Below, piece by piece: positions 1 through 5,524 of a stretch of 5,524 bases of DNA. The notes beneath the pieces are model-generated. The model was not told where the DNA came from. It saw nothing but the letters and a program-made list of their open reading frames with translations, and made no database searches. A program made the position numbers and the translations under genes. Positions within the stretch are counted from its first letter, which is position 1. Each line of letters begins with the position of its first letter. The stretch is from Sphingomonadaceae bacterium (lineage in GTDB: Bacteria > Pseudomonadota > Alphaproteobacteria > Sphingomonadales > Sphingomonadaceae): positions 1-5,524 of the forward strand of contig JAGREF010000245.1 in assembly GCA_020446665.1 (NCBI GenBank), read 5' to 3'.

Positions 1-529
1 GGGTGAGGGCGACGCGGCGCTTTTCACCGCCCGAAAGGCTTTCCACGCCCATGTCGGACGGCGGGCAGCGCAGCGCCTCCATCGCGATTTCGAGCTGGTT
101 GTCGAGCGTCCAGCCATCGACCGCGTCGATCTTGTCCTGCAGCTCGGACATTTCCGTGCTCAGCGCGTCAAAATCGGCGTCTTCCTCGCCCATTTCCATG
201 CCGATCTGGTTGAAGCGTTCGACCATGTCGGCAATTTCGCGCGCGCCATCCTTGACGTTTTCCAGCACGGTCTTGGTCGGGTCCAGCTCCGGCTCCTGCG
301 GGAGATAGCCGACCGTGATATTCTCACCCGGCCATGCCTCGCCGCTGAAATCCGTGTCGATCCCGGCCATGATCTTCATCAGCGTAGATTTACCCGCGCC
401 GTTCGGCCCGACGATGCCGATCTTGGCACCCTGATAGAATTGCAGGTTGATATTGCTCAGCACCGGCTTCTGGGCACCGGGGAAGCTCTTGGTCATGCTC
501 TTCATGACATAGGCATATTGCGCGGCCAT
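1..529 (-). CDS. ettA: Energy-dependent translational throttle protein EttA (ABC-F ATPase), N-terminal part
   Basis: This is the first 176 residues of an ABC-F protein, a soluble tandem-ABC ATPase; the E. coli member is about 555 residues long. EttA binds the ribosomal E site and gates entry into elongation according to the ATP/ADP ratio (family knowledge). Visible in the first ABC domain are the Walker A motif GPNGAGKST (residues 41-49), the Q-loop in GYLPQEPEL (about 74-82), a charged helical stretch (about 90-150) matching the EttA 'arm' region, and the signature LSGGEKRR (165-172). The start MAAQYAYVMKSMTKSFPG and the PQEPEL loop are typical of EttA rather than Uup or other ABC-F branches. 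ATG at 529 is supported by AAGGA 8 nt upstream. The frame is open to the left edge, so the Walker B motif and the second ABC domain lie outside. It is divergent from the peptidase gene. Confidence 0.95.
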   Translation of the reverse strand, partial: MAAQYAYVMKSMTKSFPGAQKPVLSNINLQFYQGAKIGIVGPNGAGKSTLMKIMAGIDTDFSGEAWPGENITVGYLPQEPELDPTKTVLENVKDGAREIADMVERFNQIGMEMGEEDADFDALSTEMSELQDKIDAVDGWTLDNQLEIAMEALRCPPSDMGVESLSGGEKRRVALT

Positions 530-537
530 CGGGGTCG

Positions 538-542
538 TCCTT
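538..542 (-). promoter_or_regulatory. Ribosome binding site of ettA
   Basis: On the minus strand this reads AAGGA, followed by CGACCCCG and then the ATG at 529. The 8-nt spacing is near-ideal and fixes the ettA start. Confidence 0.75.
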
Positions 543-573
543 CGCGGAAATTCGTGGGTCTGGATTTGCCGCG

Positions 574-602
574 CAGATAGGGTGTGTTGGCGCGCGGGGC
601 AA
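574..602 (-). promoter_or_regulatory. Candidate sigma70-type promoter for ettA
   Basis: Minus-strand hexamers TTGCCC (597-602) and TATCTG (574-579) are separated by exactly 17 bp. Each matches the housekeeping consensus at four of six positions. The expected transcription start, around 565-568, would leave a leader of about 35-40 nt before the ettA ATG. This was found by eye in a GC-rich region, so chance similarity is possible. No equally good promoter was seen for the divergent peptidase gene. Confidence 0.35.
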
Positions 603-641
603 GCTGGACTTCGTGAGGCCGTGCGGATAGCACTCAACCCC

Positions 642-2030
642 ATGAAAAAGGTCCTGCTCGCGTTTGCCGCTCTCTCGCTTCCCATTGCCGCTTCTGCCCA
701 GCTGGGGGTGGCCGATCCGCAATCCCGATCCATTGCCGATGCCGCTGACAAGGCGCTGGAGCAGGATGTACTGGCGTGGGATTTCGTCGAAGGGATCACC
801 ACCGAGGTTGGCCCGCGTCAGGCGGGGACAGAGGCGGAGGCGCGGGGGCGGGCCTGGGCGATGCGCTGGCTGAAGGCGCGCGGTTTCGCCAATGTCGCGG
901 ATGAACCCTATCAGATGCAGACCTGGGTGCCGGGCGACGTGCACAAGGCGGAAGTGGTCGGCCCCTTCGCTCAGCCGCTGGTGGTGCAGCCGCTTGGCGG
1001 CAGCGCCTCTACCGGTCCGGATGGGATCACCGGTGAAGTGGTGTTTTTCCGCACGGTCGATGATCTGCGCGCCGCGCCAGAGGGGAGCCTGAAAGGCAAG
1101 ATCGCCTATATCAGCCATGCCATGACGCCCACACAGGATGGCAGCCAATATGGCTTTGCCGGGCCTGTGCGCTGGGTCGGAGCTGGCATTGCCGCGCAAA
1201 AGGGTGCGCTGGCAACGATCATCAAATCCGTCGGCACCGATCTCCACCGCAATCCGCATACGGGCGGCACCGGTTTCCCTGAAGGCGTGGCGCCTACTCC
1301 GGCCGGGGCGCTGCCATTGCCCGATGCGGCGAATCTGGAGCGGATGTTTGCCCGCGCCGGGGACCGCCCGATCATCCTGAAACTGACGCTGACCCCGCGC
1401 AATCTGGGCACCACCACCAGCGGCAATGTGGTGGGAGAAATCGTGGGGCGCGATCCCTCGCTGCCGCCCGTGCTGGTGGCGTGCCATATCGATAGCTGGT
1501 GGAACGGCACCGGCGCGATTGATGATGGCGCGGGCTGCGGCATTGTGGCTGCTGCCGCCTGGCATGTCGGCAAGGCCGGCCAGCCTTTGCGCACCATTCG
1601 CGTGCTGATGGCAGGGGCAGAGGAAACCGGCCTGTGGGGCAGCAAAGCCTATAGCGCGGCCCATCTGGACGAGCCGATTGCGGTCGGGCTGGAAAGCGAT
1701 TTTGGCGCAGACCGGATCTGGAAGTTCGAAAGCAATTTCCGCGAAAGCAATGCAGCATTGCATAACAGGATCGCAAAATCGGTGGTTCGCTTCGGCGTGT
1801 CCAATGGCATGGCAGTGGCCACGGGCGGGGCGGATATCAATATTGCGCGCGATCAGGACACGGCAATTATCGACCTGCAACAGGACGGGACCCGCTATTT
1901 CGATCTGCATCACACGCCAGATGATACACTGGACAAGATCGACCCAGTGCAATTGCGCCAGAATGTCGCGGTGTGGACTCAAGTGGTCGGCATTCTTGCC
2001 AATGAGCCGGGAGAAATCCGCCCGAAATAG
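642..2030 (+). CDS. Secreted M28-family zinc metallopeptidase (carboxypeptidase Q-like)
   Basis: This is a 462-residue exported metallopeptidase. A Sec signal peptide occupies residues 1-19: MKK, a hydrophobic core, and an ASA|Q cleavage site with no lipobox, so a soluble periplasmic or secreted enzyme is expected. Mature residues 45-80 carry the TEVGPRQAGT segment usual in M28 aminopeptidases and carboxypeptidases. Residues about 100-250 form a PA-like insert (KGKIAYISHA at 151-160). The catalytic part has the full co-catalytic dizinc set: H282 and D284 (ACHIDSWW), bridging D294 (GAIDDGAG), general base E327 and ligand E328 (AGAEETGLWGS), D353 (LESDFGAD) and H424 (HHTPDDT). Activity is therefore expected: release of N- or C-terminal amino acids from peptides, exact specificity unknown. 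The in-frame ATG at 582 would add 20 non-signal-like residues, so ATG 642 is preferred even though its Shine-Dalgarno is weak. No clear terminator follows the stop. The gene stands alone on this strand, with 168 bp before the next start. Confidence 0.93.
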   Translation: MKKVLLAFAALSLPIAASAQLGVADPQSRSIADAADKALEQDVLAWDFVEGITTEVGPRQAGTEAEARGRAWAMRWLKARGFANVADEPYQMQTWVPGDVHKAEVVGPFAQPLVVQPLGGSASTGPDGITGEVVFFRTVDDLRAAPEGSLKGKIAYISHAMTPTQDGSQYGFAGPVRWVGAGIAAQKGALATIIKSVGTDLHRNPHTGGTGFPEGVAPTPAGALPLPDAANLERMFARAGDRPIILKLTLTPRNLGTTTSGNVVGEIVGRDPSLPPVLVACHIDSWWNGTGAIDDGAGCGIVAAAAWHVGKAGQPLRTIRVLMAGAEETGLWGSKAYSAAHLDEPIAVGLESDFGADRIWKFESNFRESNAALHNRIAKSVVRFGVSNGMAVATGGADINIARDQDTAIIDLQQDGTRYFDLHHTPDDTLDKIDPVQLRQNVAVWTQVVGILANEPGEIRPK

Positions 2031-2189
2031 GCGCGGGTTCGGCAATCCCTACTGCACCATTAACTGCATCTGTTTGGCAATGCGCTAAGCACGCTTCCTA
2101 AGCCCCGGTTACCACTCGCTGTGGCAATGTTGCAGTGGGTGAAAATTGCCTCCTCGGGGAATGTTTTGGAACAGCGGCATAGCGATTTT

Positions 2190-2196
2190 GGACGGG
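2190..2196 (+). promoter_or_regulatory. Shine-Dalgarno-like site deciding the GGDEF-EAL start
   Basis: The sequence GGACGGG ends 2 nt before ATG 2199, and its GGA core is 6 nt upstream of that ATG. The alternative in-frame starts, GTG 2121 and ATG 2127, have no purine-rich site upstream. The codons between 2121 and 2198 (TTG, GTT, AAT, TTT, GGA) also lack the third-position G/C bias of the rest of the gene. Confidence 0.5.
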
Positions 2197-2198
2197 CG

Positions 2199-4034
2199 AT
2201 GAAGGTCGCGGAGTGGAGCATCAGCCCCGCCGCTGCCGCTGCGCGTGAATCGCTGCAAAAGGCGAAGGGGCGGGGGCTCAATTCCATCCCGGTGCGCTTT
2301 GCCCTGATGTCGGCCGTGTTCACGACACTGTGCGTTATAGCAGGCTATTTCATTCTCTTTACCGGCGCACAGGAAACGAGCTGGATGGAACTGGTTGCCG
2401 GCACTGTGGTGCTCGCGCTCGTCCCCGCCTTCATCACCTATTGCGCAGCCAGCAAGCTGGCAGGCACGATCCGCCAGCTGCGACAGAGCACGGAAGCGAT
2501 CATCGCCGGTGACCTGAATTCGCCGCTTGATGTCGATTGCGCCTGTGAAGTGGGCGGGCTGGCCGACAGTTTCCGCGCGATGGTGGACCGGCTGAACAAC
2601 AATATCCTGCGGATGAACATCCTCGCCTATAGCGATCCGGTCACGCAATTACCGAACCGGGCCGTGGTCAATCACGTGCTGCAGATCATGAGCGAGGCGG
2701 GTTGTCCTGCTACGCTGATGTTCATCGATCTGGACGGGTTCAAGCAGGTCAATGACACGCTGGGCCATGAGGCCGGGGATGATGTGCTGCGCGAAGTCAG
2801 CGACCGCATCCTAGAGGGCGGCTTCGGCATGACCCGGCATGAAATTGATACCTGCACCACAACCTTTGGTGAATTATGCACCAAATGCCCCAGTGCGCTG
2901 GTCTTTGCCCGTTTTGCGGGTGATGAATTTGTGGCGATCCTGCCGGAAAAGGTCGATCGGGCGGAGATTGAAACCCGCGCGCGGGAAATTATCGCCGCCT
3001 TGCGTGATCCCTTCATCGTCAATGGCACGGAAGTGCGGCTGGGCGCGAGTATCGGGATTGCCCGTTCGCCTGCCGATACGACCGATCCGGAGCTGTTGCT
3101 CGGCTATGCTGATCTGGCCATGTATGCAGCGAAACAGGCGGGCAAGGGGCGACCGCGCTTCTTTGATGACCGCTTGCGCCAGATGGCCGTGGATCGTGCG
3201 GGGATTGAATCCGGTCTGCGCCATGCCATCGAAAATGGCCAGCTGGAGCTATATTATCAGCCCAAGCTGGATGCGCGCAGCCATGAAGTGCAGGGCGTGG
3301 AGGCTCTGGTGCGCTGGAATCACCCTGAAAAGGGCATGATCCCGCCCGATGCCTTTATCGAGATCGCTGAAAGCCGGGGGCTGATGCCCGATCTGGGGCT
3401 GGCGGTGATGCATCTTGCAGTGCGGCAAGCGCGCAAATGGATGGAAGCAGACACGCCGATCCCGGTAGCTGTCAATATTTCCGCCGCGCAGTTTGAACGC
3501 CCGCATCTGGTGCGCGAAATTCTGGGTGTGCTGGAAGATTACCGGGTGGATCCGGCGCTGCTGGAAATCGAAATCACGGAAAGCATGGTCATGTCGGACT
3601 TTGCCGGCACGCGCTATCGCCTGCAGCAATTGCAGGAAGCAGGGGTGCGCATTTCGATTGACGATTTCGGCACTGGCTTTTCCAACCTGTCGCAGCTCGC
3701 GCGGCTGCCGTTCAACGTGCTCAAGATCGACCGGTCACTGGTTGCGCGGCTGGGCAAGAATGAGAAGTCGGAATCGATTGTCGGCGCGATTGTGCACATG
3801 GCCAAGGCATTGGGGCATGAACTGGTTGCCGAAGGGATTGAAACCCCTGAACAGCGCGATTTCCTGGTCGAGCTTGGTTGTGACCGGCTGCAGGGGCATC
3901 TCTTCGCCCCGGCCATGTCGCTCTGCGAGCTGGAACAATGGTGCAAGCAGCGCAAGGCCAACCCCGTGCATAGCATGATTGACGATGTGGCGGCCTGCAT
4001 GATGGACCGCCCGCAATCGCGGATTGTGGGCTAG
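2199..4034 (+). CDS. Membrane-anchored GGDEF-EAL cyclic-di-GMP turnover protein
   Basis: This is a 611-residue inner-membrane signalling protein. Two hydrophobic segments (about 30-56 and 63-83) are joined by a very short loop, so there is essentially no periplasmic sensor. A HAMP-like linker follows (about 84-137). The GGDEF domain spans about 139-325, with DPVTQLPNR (146-154), FIDLDGFK and metal ligand D177, LGHEAGDDVL, and a signature reading AGDEF (240-244). The RxxD inhibitory site is absent (PSAL at that position). Roughly 25 extra residues precede the signature and contain C219, C227 and C230. The EAL domain spans about 335-580 and is complete: EALVRW (368-373), N426, E458, E461, D488/D489 in DDFGTGFS, K509, D511, E545 and Q565. 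c-di-GMP hydrolysis is therefore expected. Diguanylate cyclase activity is uncertain, because some AGDEF proteins are active and others only bind GTP. The start at ATG 2199 rests on the Shine-Dalgarno; GTG 2121 would add 26 residues. A possible -35 box, TTGGCA (2074-2079), lacks a good -10. Confidence 0.93.
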   Translation: MKVAEWSISPAAAAARESLQKAKGRGLNSIPVRFALMSAVFTTLCVIAGYFILFTGAQETSWMELVAGTVVLALVPAFITYCAASKLAGTIRQLRQSTEAIIAGDLNSPLDVDCACEVGGLADSFRAMVDRLNNNILRMNILAYSDPVTQLPNRAVVNHVLQIMSEAGCPATLMFIDLDGFKQVNDTLGHEAGDDVLREVSDRILEGGFGMTRHEIDTCTTTFGELCTKCPSALVFARFAGDEFVAILPEKVDRAEIETRAREIIAALRDPFIVNGTEVRLGASIGIARSPADTTDPELLLGYADLAMYAAKQAGKGRPRFFDDRLRQMAVDRAGIESGLRHAIENGQLELYYQPKLDARSHEVQGVEALVRWNHPEKGMIPPDAFIEIAESRGLMPDLGLAVMHLAVRQARKWMEADTPIPVAVNISAAQFERPHLVREILGVLEDYRVDPALLEIEITESMVMSDFAGTRYRLQQLQEAGVRISIDDFGTGFSNLSQLARLPFNVLKIDRSLVARLGKNEKSESIVGAIVHMAKALGHELVAEGIETPEQRDFLVELGCDRLQGHLFAPAMSLCELEQWCKQRKANPVHSMIDDVAACMMDRPQSRIVG

Positions 4035-4453
4035 TCGCTAAGCCGGTCCCATGCTTCCCGAAATTGAGGTTGGTCATACTTGCTGGCTGACAACCAATGA
4101 CTGGGGCGACCATTTGCATTTCGTTCCGGCGGGCTATGGAGACAAAGCTCTTTCACTTCGTCTAGCGAGAGAATGTAGCAAACGGGGTTGTCGCTCTTGG
4201 CTAGAATGGTGATGATCCACCATTTCGAGCGGAGATTTTCCAGATTTGTGCCGAGTGGAATGGTATCGCGTTTTGTGACGCCTTTACTCTGGACGCCGAA
4301 AATTATGCTCTCATCATCATTCGAGCAAAATAGATCGCTGCCTTTGGCGTTCCTTGCGGTCGGCATCACATTCCAGCCGCGGCGCGATAATTGCCACGCA
4401 GCGTAATGCAGTGCAGCGTTCCCTGTCGCCTGATTGGACTTTACGTCAGTCAT
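4031..4453 (-). CDS. Small hypothetical protein, probable PD-(D/E)XK nuclease-like fold
   Basis: This is a 140-residue soluble protein that I cannot assign to a named family. Its layout resembles small restriction-endonuclease-like proteins: an N-terminal helix GNAALHYAAWQLSRRGW (11-27), a strand, AKGSD with D40, then IFGVQSKG giving Q55-x-K57. D40 plus QxK is a known variant of the PD-(D/E)XK core. WWIITIL (78-84), CYILSLDEV (92-100) and the tail WL...FREAWDRL (120-138) fit the later strands and helix of such folds. No signal peptide or TM segment is present. ATG 4453 has AGGGG just upstream, at unusually short spacing; TTG 4471 would add 6 residues. A minus-strand TTGACG (4482-4487) could be a -35 box. 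Hand-counted GC over 4081-4440 is about 52%, against about 60-68% in sample rows of the neighbours, suggesting acquisition from elsewhere. It lies 30 bp downstream of the DUF1501 gene on the same strand and is convergent with the c-di-GMP gene. Nuclease function is inference only. Confidence 0.7.
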   Translation of the reverse strand: MTDVKSNQATGNAALHYAAWQLSRRGWNVMPTARNAKGSDLFCSNDDESIIFGVQSKGVTKRDTIPLGTNLENLRSKWWIITILAKSDNPVCYILSLDEVKELCLHSPPERNANGRPSHWLSASKYDQPQFREAWDRLSD

Positions 4454-4483
4454 TGCCCCTGATGGGATCAAAGAAAACGAACG

Positions 4484-5524
4484 TCAACGCCCCGGGAACA
4501 GCGCTGCCATGGTGCGGCGCATATCCAGTGCAAAATGATCCGCCACGGCGCTGGCAATTTTCTGTTCCAGCGATGCCGTGGGTTTGAGATCGCGCCCGTC
4601 ATGCAGTTGGGACGGGGCGAGGCCGGGCCAGTCTGCATCCATACCCGCCCGGGGCAGGTTTCCACCCAGGAACATGGCCATGCTGGCCGTGCCATGATCG
4701 GTCCCGGCCGTGCCGTTTGCCCGCGCGGTTCGCCCGAATTCGGTGGCGACGATTACCAGCGTGTTGCGCCATTGATCGCCCGTGCCGGCATGAAAGGCGC
4801 CGATCATGGCATCGAGATTGCCGATCGTGCGCCCCAGTTGGCCACGCTGGTTGGCGTGGCTGTCCCAGCCATTGCTTTCCACCATCATCACCCGCGCACC
4901 CTCTGGCCCGGCCATCAATGATGCTGCCAGCCGCCCGGCCTGTTCTGCATTGCGCAGGTTCTTCAGCCCCGTTTCGCCTGCCATCTCGCGGGTCTTCAGG
5001 GCTTCATCCCAAAGCGCCAGCAATTGCGGATCGTCAGCATAGAGGTCGCTCACCCGGTCCAGCAGATCGGCATCGGCCTCGGGAATGGCGGTGGGGGCAT
5101 AGCTGGTCACACGCTCCGGCCCTTGCATCGCCAGCGGGACTTGCGGGGAGAGGGCGAGGGCGCGCACTTCGCCATCGGGCAGCAGGCCGACCAGCCGGTT
5201 GAGCCAGCCATCGCGCCGCTGATAGGCGCGGGTCCCGCCTCCTTCGAGCAGGATCTGCGCGTCGAAATGGCTGCGTTCGCGATTGATGGTGGCGGCTGCA
5301 TGCAGAAAGCGGGCATCGCCGCTGCTGGCCAGTTTGCCAATCTGTTCCAGCCTGGGATGCAGCGCGAAGAAGGAGCCCAGCCGCTGCGCCTCTGCATAAT
5401 CGGGGGCAAACAGGCGGCGCAATTCCATAAAATGCGGGTCTCCCACCGGGGCGAGCAGCGCCATCCCATCGGCGGCGCCGCGTTGCATCACGAAGAGCAG
5501 GCGCTTGTCCGTGGCGGCGCGGCC
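4484..5524 (-). CDS. DUF1501 family protein, C-terminal part
   Basis: The frame is open at the right edge; 346 residues and the stop codon are visible. The first visible residues read KRLLFVMQRGAADGM (7-21), the usual strand-plus-glycine start of DUF1501 proteins just after the signal region. Further motifs are NGWDSHANQRGQLG (218-231), ATEFGRTARANG (260-271) and GTDHGTASM (274-282), the conserved Asp/His positions of this alkaline-phosphatase/sulfatase-like fold. Members usually carry a Tat signal peptide and are exported; the start here would lie only a few dozen codons beyond the edge. Biochemical function is unknown for the family. DUF1501 genes commonly sit beside a DUF1800 gene, which if present would be upstream, to the right of this window. 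The GTG at 5491 lies inside the conserved first strand and is not a credible start. No hairpin terminator was seen after the stop, so read-through into the small downstream gene is possible. Confidence 0.9.
   Translation of the reverse strand, partial: GRAATDKRLLFVMQRGAADGMALLAPVGDPHFMELRRLFAPDYAEAQRLGSFFALHPRLEQIGKLASSGDARFLHAAATINRERSHFDAQILLEGGGTRAYQRRDGWLNRLVGLLPDGEVRALALSPQVPLAMQGPERVTSYAPTAIPEADADLLDRVSDLYADDPQLLALWDEALKTREMAGETGLKNLRNAEQAGRLAASLMAGPEGARVMMVESNGWDSHANQRGQLGRTIGNLDAMIGAFHAGTGDQWRNTLVIVATEFGRTARANGTAGTDHGTASMAMFLGGNLPRAGMDADWPGLAPSQLHDGRDLKPTASLEQKIASAVADHFALDMRRTMAALFPGR

Noticed and set aside
582..641. Upstream start (ATG 582) for the M28 peptidase gene
   Set aside because: It would put 20 Arg/Gly-rich residues ahead of a textbook signal peptide and would overlap the region of the candidate ettA promoter.
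390..2045. 551-codon open frame on the minus strand opposite the peptidase gene, extending into ettA
   Set aside because: It is out of frame with ettA and antisense to the whole M28 gene, whose signal peptide, catalytic motifs and codon bias are all real. The translation is rich in His, Arg, Cys and Ala with no recognisable domain, as expected for a stop-poor shadow in GC-rich DNA.
2031..2120. Terminator after the peptidase gene or a promoter for the GGDEF-EAL gene
   Set aside because: No stem-loop with a T-run is visible. The one good -35-like box (TTGGCA, 2074-2079) has only CCTAAG at 17-bp spacing, too weak to annotate.
2121..2198. N-terminal extension of the GGDEF-EAL protein from GTG 2121 or ATG 2127
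   Set aside because: These starts have no Shine-Dalgarno, the third-position composition is atypical, and the extra residues match nothing I recognise. ATG 2199 has a better site. It is not fully excluded.
2109..2648. 179-codon minus-strand frame opposite the GGDEF-EAL N-terminus
   Set aside because: It is antisense to the TM and HAMP-like coding region, has no recognisable motif, and looks like a GC-driven shadow.
4465..4487. T-rich minus-strand tract after the DUF1501 stop as a rho-independent terminator
   Set aside because: The T-rich stretch is present, but I could find no GC-rich inverted repeat immediately before it.

Overview
The window reads as chromosomal DNA from a GC-rich alphaproteobacterium. 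Sphingomonadales, perhaps an Erythrobacter or Altererythrobacter relative, is my best guess. This rests on the strong G/C bias at third codon positions, the alphaproteobacterial look of the EttA and GGDEF-EAL proteins, and a secreted M28 peptidase plus a DUF1501 protein, both common in that order. No phage, plasmid, insertion sequence, CRISPR array, tRNA or rRNA is visible.

Layout: (1) 1-529, minus strand: the first 176 codons of ettA, an ABC-F translation factor whose 3' part lies beyond the left edge. (2) 530-641: a divergent intergenic region with a clear Shine-Dalgarno and a plausible sigma70-type promoter for ettA. (3) 642-2030, plus: an exported M28-family metallopeptidase with a PA-like insert and all metal ligands present. 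(4) 2199-4034, plus: a two-TM, HAMP-like, GGDEF-EAL cyclic-di-GMP protein with an AGDEF motif, no I-site, a complete EAL site, and a cysteine-bearing insertion inside the GGDEF domain. (5) 4031-4453, minus: a small, comparatively AT-rich gene that looks like a PD-(D/E)XK-type nuclease fold with a D...QxK core. Its stop codon overlaps that of the GGDEF-EAL gene in a CTAG palindrome. (6) 4484-5524, minus: the C-terminal 346 residues of a DUF1501 protein whose start lies beyond the right edge.

The genes do not form one pathway. ettA and the peptidase gene are divergent and functionally unrelated. The c-di-GMP gene probably has its own promoter in the 168 bp before it. The small nuclease-like gene sits 30 bp downstream of the DUF1501 gene on the same strand, so it could be co-transcribed, but its composition suggests later acquisition. 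The two observations most worth a second look are the cysteine-containing GGDEF insertion and the small nuclease-like gene wedged between convergent neighbours. Neither amounts to a demonstrable new system from this sequence alone.
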